A stretch of 64,000 nucleotides of DNA from JBBROS01 sp965199595 (GTDB lineage Bacteria > Pseudomonadota > Alphaproteobacteria > Acetobacterales > Acetobacteraceae). This document shows, piece by piece, positions 16,694-25,720 of this stretch; position 1 is the first letter of the stretch, and each line of letters begins with the position of its first letter. Location: the NCBI GenBank assembly GCA_965199595.1, contig OZ241182.1:2418001-2482000 (forward strand), written 5' to 3'. The notes below the pieces were generated by a model, which saw nothing but the letters and a program-made list of their open reading frames with translations, had not been told where the DNA came from and did not search any database. The position numbers and the translations under genes are program-made.

Positions 16694-18463
16694 ATGGCAT
16701 CACCGATGAAGCGGCTCCGGGGCTGGTTGTTCCCGGGGGCCGAGTTGCGCCGTGCCTTGGTCACGGCAAACGCCGGCGGGTTGAAGGGCGTGTTCCCGAT
16801 CATCTCCCGCGGCGCACAGAAGGGGGACCGGCGCGCGCAGTACTGGGTCGGCAAGGCCTACCTTGAGGGCAAGGGCGTGCCGCACAGCCGCGCCTCTGCG
16901 ACGCAATGGCTGCTGCGCGCCGCCGAGGCTGGAGAGGTCGATGCGCAGTCTGTCCTGGCGGCCGTCTATCTCACGGGCGCCACGAAGCCGGAAGACCGCA
17001 CCATTGGCGCCTCGGTCTTTGCCGATGGGGCGAATACCGCACCGGATTTCGAGCAGGCTCTGCGGTGGGCGAAGCCGGCAGCGGAAGCCGGGTCGGCCGA
17101 GGCGCAGGCGCTGCTCGCCTATCTCCGGACCTCCGGCCCGGAGCCGATGATCGACCTGGTTGCCGCGAGGGAGCTGTATCAGAAGTCGTCCGATGGCGGC
17201 TGTGCACAGGGTTCGCTCGGCCTGTCGCTGGCCATCCTGCGGGATGCAAAGGACGATGCCGACCGGGCCGCAGCCGCAGCTGCCATGGCGAAGGCGGCCG
17301 CCGCGAACCTGCCGCTGGGCGTGTATCTGCTCGGCACGATGATTGAAGCCGCAACGGGCGTGGAGCGTGATCTCGTGGCGGCGGCGAAGCTCTATGAGCA
17401 GGCCGCGACGCTCGGTGTTCGTCCGGGGATGGCCCGGTGGGGTCTGGCGCTGCTGGAAGGGCGCGGCGTGCCGAAGGATCCGGTGAAGGGCGAGTCGTTC
17501 CTCCGCCGCGCGGCCCTTGCAGGTGATCCGGAGGCTGCGGCCCTGGTCGGCGACCTCTACACCCGCGGCGGCGACCTGCCGCCCAACTACGCCGAAGCGG
17601 CAACCTGGTACACCCGCGCCGCGGAGAACGGCCATCGCGTCGCCGCCCGCGCGCTCGCGATGCTGTACATGACCGGTGCCGGCGTCGCCCGCGATCAGGA
17701 TGAGGCCGCCCGGTGGTTCCGGGTCTCGGCCGAGCATGGCGACACGGAGTCGCGCGGCAACCTCGCCAACCTGGTGCTCACCGGTGCCGGGCGGGACGAG
17801 GATCGCATCCGCACCCGCGAATGGTTCGAAGAAGATGCGAAGTCCGGTGATCCCGTGGCCGCGTTCAACTTCGGGGTCTGCCTGGCGCAGGGCGTGGGTG
17901 TCGAGCGCGATGACCGGAGGGCCGCGGAATGGCTGCGCCGGGCGGCGGATGGCGTGGTCAACGCCCAGTTCTGGTATGCGCGCATGCTGATCGATGGCCG
18001 GGGCGTCGACGCGAACCCGGTCGAGGGCCGCCACTGGATGGAGCGCGCGGCCGAGGGCGGCATGGCCGACGCGCAGGTTGCCCTGGCCGAGATGGCGGTG
18101 AATGGGCGTGGCGGCCCGCGTGACCACGCCCTGGCGCTCAGGATGTTCGAGCCCGCGGCCGAAAAGGGCCATACGGGCGCGCAATTCGCCATGGGTGCCA
18201 TGCTGGGCGGCGGGCACGACGTGCCGCAGGACCGGGCGACGGCGCAGCGTTGGTTCCAGCGGGCGGCGGAGAAGGGCCATCCCTTCGCGCAGCTCATGCT
18301 TGGCCGCTACTATGTGCGCAACCTGGCTGGCGTGCATGACCCGGTGCAGGGCCGGGCCTTGCTGGAGGCGGCGCACCGCGCGGGTGTGCCGGACGCCCAG
18401 CAGGAGTTGGAGATCCTGGACCGGATGAGCCTCCAAGCGGAGCCGCACGTCGCCGCCGAGTAG
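16694..18463 (+). CDS. Sel1-like repeat (SLR) protein
   Basis: 589 residues, built almost entirely of about 14 Sel1-like repeats of roughly 36 residues, for example GDPEAAALVGDLYTRGG and GHTGAQFAMGAMLGGGHDV. Each repeat has the A..LG..Y..G.GV..D...A..W...AA..G pattern. Such solenoids are protein-interaction scaffolds. There is no convincing signal peptide: the start MASPMKRLRGWLFPGAELRRA is basic but lacks a clear hydrophobic core, so the protein is probably cytoplasmic. It lies 14 bp after the HlyD gene with a GCGGAG ribosome-binding site, and so belongs to the secretion operon. A role in organising secretion or glycosylation partners is inference. Confidence 0.92.
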   Translation: MASPMKRLRGWLFPGAELRRALVTANAGGLKGVFPIISRGAQKGDRRAQYWVGKAYLEGKGVPHSRASATQWLLRAAEAGEVDAQSVLAAVYLTGATKPEDRTIGASVFADGANTAPDFEQALRWAKPAAEAGSAEAQALLAYLRTSGPEPMIDLVAARELYQKSSDGGCAQGSLGLSLAILRDAKDDADRAAAAAAMAKAAAANLPLGVYLLGTMIEAATGVERDLVAAAKLYEQAATLGVRPGMARWGLALLEGRGVPKDPVKGESFLRRAALAGDPEAAALVGDLYTRGGDLPPNYAEAATWYTRAAENGHRVAARALAMLYMTGAGVARDQDEAARWFRVSAEHGDTESRGNLANLVLTGAGRDEDRIRTREWFEEDAKSGDPVAAFNFGVCLAQGVGVERDDRRAAEWLRRAADGVVNAQFWYARMLIDGRGVDANPVEGRHWMERAAEGGMADAQVALAEMAVNGRGGPRDHALALRMFEPAAEKGHTGAQFAMGAMLGGGHDVPQDRATAQRWFQRAAEKGHPFAQLMLGRYYVRNLAGVHDPVQGRALLEAAHRAGVPDAQQELEILDRMSLQAEPHVAAE

Positions 18464-18487
18464 CTCTGGAACGGCGGGATCATTGCC

Positions 18488-21406
18488 ATGAGCAATGCAC
18501 TGCTTGCAGACGTCGAGGCCCGGGCGGAACGGCGGCGGACCCGAACCAGGGCGGAGATGTGGCAGGAGCTGGTGGAGCGGACCTGGCGCCAAGCCTCCGC
18601 CACCCTCGACCCGGCTGAAAAACGCCGCCTGCTGGAACGCGCGCACCGGTTGGTACCGGCCGACGGCACGGTGGGTATCGCGCTCGCCGGGATGCTGCTT
18701 GTCGCCGGCGAGTGGGACCGTGGCGCTGCGCTGTTCTCCGCCATGGCGGAGCAGCATGGCATCGCGGAGGCCTGGGCTGGCCTCGCCACATGCGCGCACC
18801 TGTCCGGCGACTCCGCCACAGCAGAGCGTGCCTTGGTGCACGCGCTGCACTGCCGGGCCCCGGACGACACGCTGCGCGGACTGGCCGACGTCATCGCGCC
18901 CGGCAAGTGGTGCGGGCTCGATACGGACGGTGTGGTGCATTGTGCCAGGCCAGCCGAGATCCGGCTGGATGGCGTCTTGCTTGGTGGGTGCAGCACGGGC
19001 GGCAGCGTCCCGCTGCCAGCCGGTTGGCGTGCTTCAACCACGGTCGAGGTGCTCCTCGCATCTGGTCCAGCCCTGGCCAGCCCCTTGCCCGTTCGCGCCT
19101 TCGCGGCCACGGACGGCTTCGTGCAAGCAGCCGAGGGCGGCGTGACCGGCTGGGCCTGGTGCCCCGCCGACCCCGCACGCGACCCCGGGCTGACCGCGAT
19201 CGGGCCGCTCGGTGAATGTGCGTTCACCGCCGCACGTCGGGCAGAAAATGTCGAGGACATGGCTCCCCTCGCCCGCCCGCGCCAGTTCAGCCTGTCAGCC
19301 ACCGCCGTCGCCCGGCTTGGCACTCCCTTGCAGATCCGCGGTTTGAATGGGCGCAACCTGCTCGGCAGTCCGCTGGATCCGGGGATCGAGGCCCGGTCCG
19401 GCACCGGTGCCGCCGGGTTCATCCCAGTCTGGGCCGACGTCATCGGCGGCCCGGCCCAGGCCAGGCGCCGCGCGACGTGCGTCGATGTGGTAATCCCTGT
19501 GTATGGCGGGTGCGCCGAAACCCTCGCCTGCATCGGATCGGTCCTCGCGACGCTGCCGCGCGGTGCCCGCCTGATCGTCGTGGACGACGCGTCGCCGGAC
19601 CCGGCCCTCCTGGATGCGCTGCAGAGCCTGGCCCGGCGCCGCCGCATCACGCTCCTCCGCATGGCGGAGAATGGCGGCTTTCCACGCGCGGCGAATGCCG
19701 GTCTGCAGGCGGCGGCGGGCCGCGATGTGGTGCTGCTGAACAGTGACACGCTGGTGCCGCCCGGATGGCTGGAGCGGCTGCGGGCCGCGGCCTACAGCGC
19801 CACGGATATCGGTACCGTCACGCCCTTCAGCAACGACGCGACGATCCTGAGCTACCCCGACCCGGCCGGCGGCAACCCCGCACCCGACCTCGCCGGCACG
19901 GCTGCGACAGACCAAGTGGCACAGCGGGCGAACGGCACCGCGACCATCGACCTGCCCGTGGGCGTCGGCTTCTGCCTCTATCTGCGCCGCGATTGCCTCG
20001 ACCAGGTGGGGTTGCTGCGGGAGGACCTGTTCGCCCAGGGCTATGGCGAGGAGAACGACCTCTGCCTGCGGGCGCGGCATCAGGGCTGGCGCAATGTCGC
20101 GGCGCCCGGGGTCTACGTGGCGCATGTGGGCGCCGCATCGTTCGGGGCGGCGCGCGCGCATCTGGTTCGGCGCAATGCGGGCATCCTGAACCGGCTGCAT
20201 CCCGGCCATGACGCACTGATCGCCGATCATCTCCAGACCGATCCATTGCGCGACGCCCGGCACCGCATGGATGGCCTGGTCTGGGCTGCGCGGCGGCGGC
20301 GAGGGCGGCCGGGTTCCACCATCATCATCACCCATGGCGGCGGCGGCGGCGTCGATCGGGTGATCGACGAACGGGCCGCAGCGGCGCAGGCGAGCGGGCA
20401 GCGTGTCATCATCATCCGGCCGTGGCGATCACCGGCCGGTGCCCTGGGGGTTCGCCTCGACGAACCCGGCGCCGCCATCACACCCAACCTGACGTTCCTG
20501 ATGCCGGACGAACTGCCCAAGCTGGTGCGGCTGCTCCGCGCGGACCGGCCGCGCGGGGTAGAGCTGCACCATATGCTCGGGCACCACGCCGAACTGGGCA
20601 GCCTTGCCGCGCGCCTGGGTGTTCCCATGGTCAGCGTGGTGCATGACTACGCCCGGTTCTGCCCGCGCATCGCCCTGGTCAGCACGGAACGACGCTACTG
20701 TGGCGAGCCGGATGTCGCGGGCTGCGAAGCCTGCATCGCCGACCTGGGCAGCCTGCTGGAAGACGACCCGGCGGTACCAGCCCTCATCGCACGCTCGGCG
20801 GTAGAGTTGCAGTCCGCAAGCCGGGTCATCGCACCGTCGCTGGATGCCGCGGCCCGCATCCGGCGGCATTTTCCAGGGATTGCGCCGGTGGTGGAGCCAT
20901 GGGGCGATGACCGTGAGCTGGCCCGGCTTGATCCCGCGCCGGAGTCAGGCATCCGGCGGGTGGCGATCATCGGGGCCATCGGCGTGGAGAAAGGCTTTGA
21001 GGTGCTGCTGGCCTGCGCGCGGGACGCGAGGCGCCGGTCCCTGCCGCTGGCCTTCGTCGTTGTCGGGTACACGGCGGATGACGAGCGGCTGATGCAGGCC
21101 GGGCCGGTGCATGTGACGGGAGAGTACAAGGAGAGCGAGGCCGTGGCGCTGGTCCGGGCGCAGGGGGCGCAGCTCGCCTTCATCCCCTCGGTGTGGCCCG
21201 AGACCTGGTGCTTCGCCCTCACCCGGGCGTGGGACGCCGGGCTGGCGGCCGCGGTGTTCGATCTCGGCGCACAGGCGGAACGGGTGCGAAACACGGGCCG
21301 GGGCTGGCTGCTGCCGCTTGGCTTGCCGGCCTCGCGCATCAACGACGCATTGCTGCGCCTTGCGCCAGGTCAGCCGACGGGCCACTCTCCGCCCACGTCT
21401 TCATGA
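18488..21406 (+). CDS. Two-domain glycosyltransferase (GT2 followed by GT4-like) with N-terminal helical region
   Basis: 972 residues. Residues about 1-125 are helical and TPR-like (EKRRLLERAHRLVPADGTVGIALAGMLL). A segment containing GWAWCPADP lies near residue 220. A GT2 domain (about 331-560) has VDVVIPVYGG, VVDDASPDP, a nucleotide-binding LNSDTLVPPGW (DxD-like) and the EENDLCLRARHQGWRN motif. A GT4-like domain fills about 610-960. Its EX7E motif is degenerate: PETWCFALTRAW has arginine where the second glutamate normally sits, so this domain may be altered. Predicted to build glycans on a secreted or surface product; donor and acceptor are unknown. Its stop overlaps an ATG (21403) of the next gene. 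Confidence 0.88.
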   Translation: MSNALLADVEARAERRRTRTRAEMWQELVERTWRQASATLDPAEKRRLLERAHRLVPADGTVGIALAGMLLVAGEWDRGAALFSAMAEQHGIAEAWAGLATCAHLSGDSATAERALVHALHCRAPDDTLRGLADVIAPGKWCGLDTDGVVHCARPAEIRLDGVLLGGCSTGGSVPLPAGWRASTTVEVLLASGPALASPLPVRAFAATDGFVQAAEGGVTGWAWCPADPARDPGLTAIGPLGECAFTAARRAENVEDMAPLARPRQFSLSATAVARLGTPLQIRGLNGRNLLGSPLDPGIEARSGTGAAGFIPVWADVIGGPAQARRRATCVDVVIPVYGGCAETLACIGSVLATLPRGARLIVVDDASPDPALLDALQSLARRRRITLLRMAENGGFPRAANAGLQAAAGRDVVLLNSDTLVPPGWLERLRAAAYSATDIGTVTPFSNDATILSYPDPAGGNPAPDLAGTAATDQVAQRANGTATIDLPVGVGFCLYLRRDCLDQVGLLREDLFAQGYGEENDLCLRARHQGWRNVAAPGVYVAHVGAASFGAARAHLVRRNAGILNRLHPGHDALIADHLQTDPLRDARHRMDGLVWAARRRRGRPGSTIIITHGGGGGVDRVIDERAAAAQASGQRVIIIRPWRSPAGALGVRLDEPGAAITPNLTFLMPDELPKLVRLLRADRPRGVELHHMLGHHAELGSLAARLGVPMVSVVHDYARFCPRIALVSTERRYCGEPDVAGCEACIADLGSLLEDDPAVPALIARSAVELQSASRVIAPSLDAAARIRRHFPGIAPVVEPWGDDRELARLDPAPESGIRRVAIIGAIGVEKGFEVLLACARDARRRSLPLAFVVVGYTADDERLMQAGPVHVTGEYKESEAVALVRAQGAQLAFIPSVWPETWCFALTRAWDAGLAAAVFDLGAQAERVRNTGRGWLLPLGLPASRINDALLRLAPGQPTGHSPPTSS

Positions 21407-21426
21407 CGATTCATTTGAGAGAACAG

Positions 21427-22656
21427 ATGGCAGAACGCGGTCAAGGCACCGAGAGTCAGATACGGGAACTGAAGGTCACGGGTCATACCATGGCGCTCGA
21501 ACCCGGCATGTATTGCGTCTACAATGCGCCAGGTGGCCCGGCTCCCGGACAGAACGGCCTGCCCGGCGTTCGCATCACGGCAGCACCAGGCACCCATATG
21601 GGCCAGGTCACGGTTGCAAGCTTCACCCCCGATGGCTGGATCGGCTCGGATTCCGCGGCCCTGGTCCGGGTCACCAGCGGCACGGCACAGCTGCTGGTCA
21701 CGGTGTACCAGGCCCATGACAGCGAGGCGGAGGCGCCGCAACTGCAGGTCGTGCGGCTGAGCGGCGAGACGGCCGCAGCGCCGGTGCAGCCGCCGGCGAA
21801 AGGGCAGGCGCCCGCATCCGCCCCGGCCACACCGGATGAGATCCAGGTCGTCGCGCACATCTACGGCCGCGGCGACGTTGCCGGACGGCTTGGCGACTGG
21901 ATGGGCGAGGCCGGGAGCCAGCGCTGGATCGAAGGGTTCGGGATCGCACCTGGCAACGGCATCGCGCCGGGCGATGTCGAGTATCAGGCGGTGCTCGGGC
22001 GTGGGTGGCTGTCGCCGTGGTCCGAGGGCGGCCAGTTCTGCGGCAGCCGCGGCATGTCGCTCCCGATCCTGGGCGTGCGCGTCCGGCTGAAGGGTGCGGC
22101 GGCCGCGACGCACCGGGTCGTGCTCTCGGCCAGCTTCGTGGATGGCACCCAGATCGGCCCGGTGGCCGACGGCGAGGCCTGCGAGGCGCCGAGCCTGGCG
22201 GCTCTGGAAGCGTTCCAGGTGGCCTTAGTGCCGCTCGCCGGCAAGCCGGCCGCTCGTTTCAGCCCGGCTGCCGCCACGCCAGCCGTGCCCAAGCCGACGG
22301 TGCCCAAGCCAGCCGCACCCAGACCAGCCGCACCCAGGCCGAAGCGCGCCGCCGTGATTGAACAGCCGGCGCCCGCTCCTGTCCGGGGCGCCAAGCCTGC
22401 TCTCAAGCCGGGGCGGAAGGCTGTGGCCAAGGCCAGCGCCGCGCCTGTCGCCAGTGTCACGCCCGGCCGCAGACCGTCGGCGGCGAACACCAAGTCTACC
22501 ACCGCCCCGGCGGGCAAATCTTCGGCAACGACTGCTGCCGACAAGCCTGCGGCCATCAAGGCTGCGGCTTCAAAGGCTGCACCGCCGAAAATCGCGCCAA
22601 AGCCTGTCGGCCGGGCTGCCGCAAAGCGCACGCCCCCCACCACCCGCCGCCGTTGA
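21427..22656 (+). CDS. Unknown protein: beta-rich N-terminus, ChW-like repeats, histone-H1-like Ala/Pro/Lys tail
   Basis: 409 residues from the ATG at 21427, which has a GAGAG site; an in-frame ATG at 21403 overlaps the previous stop. No signal peptide. Residues about 1-110 look beta-rich (GQVTVASFTPDGWIGSDSAAL). Residues about 135-240 contain two glycine/tryptophan units, one around GRLGDWMGEAGSQRWIEGF and one around GRGWLSPWSEGG, with the spacing of the clostridial hydrophobic-W (ChW) repeat. From about residue 270 the chain is a low-complexity tail of repeated PKPxxPKPAAP, KPAAIKAAASKAAPP and RR. It is flanked by glycosyltransferases and co-directional with the exporter. Not recognised as a named family; the ChW match is by eye only. 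Confidence 0.8.
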   Translation: MAERGQGTESQIRELKVTGHTMALEPGMYCVYNAPGGPAPGQNGLPGVRITAAPGTHMGQVTVASFTPDGWIGSDSAALVRVTSGTAQLLVTVYQAHDSEAEAPQLQVVRLSGETAAAPVQPPAKGQAPASAPATPDEIQVVAHIYGRGDVAGRLGDWMGEAGSQRWIEGFGIAPGNGIAPGDVEYQAVLGRGWLSPWSEGGQFCGSRGMSLPILGVRVRLKGAAAATHRVVLSASFVDGTQIGPVADGEACEAPSLAALEAFQVALVPLAGKPAARFSPAAATPAVPKPTVPKPAAPRPAAPRPKRAAVIEQPAPAPVRGAKPALKPGRKAVAKASAAPVASVTPGRRPSAANTKSTTAPAGKSSATTAADKPAAIKAAASKAAPPKIAPKPVGRAAAKRTPPTTRRR

Positions 22657-22722
22657 AGCGCCCATCGGGACCTGCCGCGCCCCGGCAGGTCCCGATGCCG
22701 GCCAGGCTGTGGAGCCCAAGTC

Positions 22723-23946
22723 TTGCGATACCTGTTCGTCCATCAGAACTTCCCGGGCCAGTTCCTGCATCTGCTCCGGCACCTCGTGGCGCAGCCGGGC
22801 AACGACATCGTCTTCATCACCGAGCCGAACGACAACACCATCCCCGGTGTCCGGAAGCTGTCGTACCAGCCGCCGGTCACCAACGAGCAGACCTTCATGG
22901 ATGCCCGGGAGTTCGAGGTCGCCACCACCCGGGCCCGCATCGTCCAGGAGCTGTGCAACCGCTTGAAGTCGCTGGGTTTCGAGCCAGACATCGTCATCGG
23001 GCATCACGGCTGGGGCGAATTGCTCAACATCCGCGACGTCTGGCCCACCGTGCCGCTGCTGGGATACTACGAGTTCTACTACCGCGAATCCGGCGTCGAC
23101 GTGGGCTTCGACCCCGAGTTCCCGATGCTCGACACCGGTTACGCCGGGGTCCGCGCGAAGAATGCCGTCAATCTCCTGGCCCTCGACAATCCGGGCCACG
23201 GGCAGACGCCGACCCTGTTTCAGCTCTCCACCTACCCCGAATGGGCGCATTCGCAGATCACGGTGCTGCCCGAGGGCGTGGATCTCGCCGTGTGCCGCCC
23301 GAACCCCACCATCCGCACCAGGCCGCTGGATGTGAACGGCTTCATCATCGAGCCCACGGACACGCTGATCACCTACATCTCCCGCGACCTCGAGCCCTAT
23401 CGCGGCTTCCATACCATGATGCGCACCTTGCCCGCCCTGCTTCGCCACACCCCGAGCCTCAAGGTGGTGCTGGTCGGCGGCGATGGCGTCAGCTACGGGG
23501 CCAAGCTGGTCAACACCACCTGGCGCGCCCACCTGCTCGCCGAACTCGGCACCAACATCGACCCGGCGCGCGTGTGTTTCCCCGGTCGTGTGCCCTACGA
23601 TCTGTTTCTCAGGCTGCTGCAGCGGTCGGACGTGCACGTCTATCTCACCTACCCCTTCGTTCTGTCCTGGAGCCTGCGGGAGGCGCTGGCCTGCGGCTGC
23701 GCCATCGTCGGCAGCGCCACGCCCCCGGTGGAGGAGTTCATCACCCACGGCAAGACCGGTCTGCTGGCCCCGTTCACCGACGCGAACGTGGTGGCCGCCA
23801 GCGTGATCCGGCTGCTCGATGACCCGAAGCTCGCGACCCGGCTGCGCCGCAACGCCAGGGCCTTCGCCGAGAGGACTTTGGCCATGGACACGTATATCAG
23901 AGCCTATGAGGTGCTGATCGCAAAGCTGATCGCAGGCACCACCTAG
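22723..23946 (+). CDS. Glycosyltransferase family 4-like protein
   Basis: 407 residues with a GT-B fold layout. It starts at a TTG (22723) with GGAG nine bases ahead; translation gives MRYLFVHQNFPGQFLHLLRHL, the usual N-terminus of this subfamily. Further landmarks are VIGHHGWGELL, DLEPYRGFHTMMRTLP (about residue 222), and FVLSWSLREALACGCAIVGSATPPVEEFI near residue 310. The last is the degenerate EX7E/sugar-donor region typical of this subgroup. It probably adds sugars to the same product as the GT2/GT4 protein. The stop codon directly abuts the ATG of the small membrane protein. Confidence 0.92.
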   Translation: MRYLFVHQNFPGQFLHLLRHLVAQPGNDIVFITEPNDNTIPGVRKLSYQPPVTNEQTFMDAREFEVATTRARIVQELCNRLKSLGFEPDIVIGHHGWGELLNIRDVWPTVPLLGYYEFYYRESGVDVGFDPEFPMLDTGYAGVRAKNAVNLLALDNPGHGQTPTLFQLSTYPEWAHSQITVLPEGVDLAVCRPNPTIRTRPLDVNGFIIEPTDTLITYISRDLEPYRGFHTMMRTLPALLRHTPSLKVVLVGGDGVSYGAKLVNTTWRAHLLAELGTNIDPARVCFPGRVPYDLFLRLLQRSDVHVYLTYPFVLSWSLREALACGCAIVGSATPPVEEFITHGKTGLLAPFTDANVVAASVIRLLDDPKLATRLRRNARAFAERTLAMDTYIRAYEVLIAKLIAGTT

Positions 23947-24270
23947 ATGTGGCCCGGCCTCGTCACGCTCGCGAACCTGGTGGCGATGGCGGTGTTCGTT
24001 GCCCTGGCCGCGTGTGCCGTGTGGCTGACGCTGCAGCTCGGCTTCGTGGCGCTGCTGCTCCTGGGCCTGGTGACCTGGTTGGTCTGCCTCCGCGCCGGCC
24101 TGAACGAAGACGTGCCCACCTGGAGCACCGAGGTGTTCCGGGCCAGGATGACCGACCGCCACCGCGCGCATCCTTCCGAGGCCCATGCCGCACTGACGTT
24201 CTATCGCCGGTGCGGCATCCTGCTCACCGCAGTCGGCGCGGCCGGGTGCGCCTGGATGTTAATGCACTGA
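23947..24270 (+). CDS. Small membrane protein of unknown function
   Basis: 107 residues. Two closely spaced hydrophobic segments at about 5-28 and 30-50 (LGFVALLLLGLVTWLVCL) are followed by a soluble stretch and a third segment at the C-terminus (about 88-105, GILLTAVGAAGCAWMLM). The ATG follows directly on the stop of the glycosyltransferase gene, which supports translational coupling. Its end overlaps the convergent cysteine synthase gene by 12 bp. No family recognised; perhaps a membrane partner of the glycosyltransferases. Confidence 0.7.
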   Translation: MWPGLVTLANLVAMAVFVALAACAVWLTLQLGFVALLLLGLVTWLVCLRAGLNEDVPTWSTEVFRARMTDRHRAHPSEAHAALTFYRRCGILLTAVGAAGCAWMLMH

Positions 24271-25266
24271 GTCCATCCAGGGTGGCGTCGGCAACCCCTT
24301 CTCCCGCAGGAAGGCCGGGTTGAACAGCTTGGACTGATAGCGACCGCCCCCGTCGCACAGGATCGTCACCACGGTATGGCCCGGCCCCAGGTCACGCGCC
24401 ACCTGGATCGCCGCCGCGACGTTCACGCCCGCCGAGCCACCGATGGACAGGCCCTCATGGATCATCAGGTCGAACACCTGCTCCAGCGCCACCGGGTCGG
24501 TGATCCGCACGGCATCGTCAATCGGCGTCCCAGCGAGGTTGCCGGGCACGCGGGACTGCCCGATGCCCTCGGTGATCGAACTGCCCGCGATGCTGAGATC
24601 GCCGGACTTCACCCAGCCATACAGGCCGCTGCCCTCCGGGTCCGCCAGCACGATGCGGGTGTTCGGGTTCGCCGCCTTCAGCGCGAGGGCCACACCGGCC
24701 AAGGTGCCGCCGGTGCCGCAGGCGCAGGTGAAGGCATCGACGTGGCCGGCCTGCTCCAGGATCTCGGGCCCGGTGGTCAGCCGGTGGCCCTCGCGGTTGG
24801 CCAGGTTGTCGAACTGGTTGGCCCAGACTGCGCCCATCTCCTCCGCCAGCCTCCGGCTGTAATGCACGTAGTTGCCGGGATCCTTGTAGGGCTTGGCCGG
24901 AATCAGCCGCAGGTCGGCACCGATCATGCACAGGAAGTCGATCTTCTCCTGGCTCTGCGTCTCCGGCATCACGATCACGCTGCGGTAGCCGCGAGCGTTC
25001 GCCACCAGGGTGAGGCCAATGCCGGTGTTGCCGGCGGTGCCCTCCACGATGGTGCCGCCGGGCTGCAGCACGCCGCGCCGTTCGGCGTCCAGGATGATCG
25101 CCATGCCGGCGCGGTCCTTGACCGACCCGCCGGGGTTCATGAACTCGGCCTTACCCAGGATGGTGCAGCCGGTTGCGGCCGAGGCGCGCTGCAGCTTGAT
25201 CAGCGGGGTATGCCCGATGGCGGCAAGCAGGCCGGTCGAGGTATCGAGGTTTGTGCTGTGGGTCAT
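24259..25266 (-). CDS. Cysteine synthase-like PLP enzyme (O-acetylserine sulfhydrylase)
   Basis: 335 residues from the ATG at 25266 (MTHSTNLDTSTGLLAAIGHTPL). A GTG 30 bp upstream is possible. It makes L-cysteine from O-acetylserine and sulfide, or a related beta-replacement. The PLP lysine lies in NPGGSVKDRAG near residue 44; the substrate loop reads TAGNTGIGL where CysK usually has TSGNTGI; the phosphate-binding loop is CGTGGTLAG. The length and the ANQFDNLANREGH segment also occur in cystathionine beta-synthase-like proteins, so the exact substrate is not certain. It is divergent from the rhodanese gene with 41 bp between starts, which suggests a shared sulfur-metabolism promoter region. 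Confidence 0.92.
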   Translation of the reverse strand: MTHSTNLDTSTGLLAAIGHTPLIKLQRASAATGCTILGKAEFMNPGGSVKDRAGMAIILDAERRGVLQPGGTIVEGTAGNTGIGLTLVANARGYRSVIVMPETQSQEKIDFLCMIGADLRLIPAKPYKDPGNYVHYSRRLAEEMGAVWANQFDNLANREGHRLTTGPEILEQAGHVDAFTCACGTGGTLAGVALALKAANPNTRIVLADPEGSGLYGWVKSGDLSIAGSSITEGIGQSRVPGNLAGTPIDDAVRITDPVALEQVFDLMIHEGLSIGGSAGVNVAAAIQVARDLGPGHTVVTILCDGGGRYQSKLFNPAFLREKGLPTPPWMDSVH

Positions 25267-25307
25267 GCTGGGGCACTTTCGGGGCTCGCCAATCACAGTG
25301 AGGTAGC

Positions 25308-25718
25308 ATGATCGAGAACGTCACTCCAAAAACCGCCTGGGCAGCCCTGCAGGCAGACCCGGCCGCCAGGCTGGTGGATGTGCGCACCAACGCGGAGTGG
25401 AGCTATGTCGGCCTGCCGGATCTATCGACCACCGGGCAGCAGCCGGTGCTGATCCCGTGGCAGGTGTTCCCCACGATGCAGGTGAACACCGAGTTCACCG
25501 ACCACCTGGTGCAGGCGGGGCTATCGCCGGAGAACAAGCTCTATTTTCTGTGCCGCAGCGGCGTCCGCAGCGTGGCGGCGGCCAATGCGGCGCAAGGCGC
25601 CGGGTTCTCGCAGGCGTTCAACATCACCGACGGGTTCGAGGGCCCGCCGGACCAGGATGGGCACCGCGGCGAGGTGACGGGGTGGAAGGCGAGCGCGTTG
25701 CCCTGGCGCCAGGGCTGA
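25308..25718 (+). CDS. Rhodanese-like domain protein
   Basis: 136 residues, a single rhodanese domain. Hallmarks are RLVDVRTNAEWSYVGLPD at the start and the active-site loop CRSGVRSVAAA near residue 82, with the cysteine that carries a persulfide. Single-domain rhodaneses move sulfane sulfur or act in sulfur sensing. It is probably cytoplasmic, as no signal peptide is seen. The gene is divergent from the cysteine synthase gene and ends 2 bp before the convergent YihY gene. A common role in sulfur handling with the cysteine synthase is inference from position. Confidence 0.93.
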   Translation: MIENVTPKTAWAALQADPAARLVDVRTNAEWSYVGLPDLSTTGQQPVLIPWQVFPTMQVNTEFTDHLVQAGLSPENKLYFLCRSGVRSVAAANAAQGAGFSQAFNITDGFEGPPDQDGHRGEVTGWKASALPWRQG

Positions 25719-25720
25719 TA

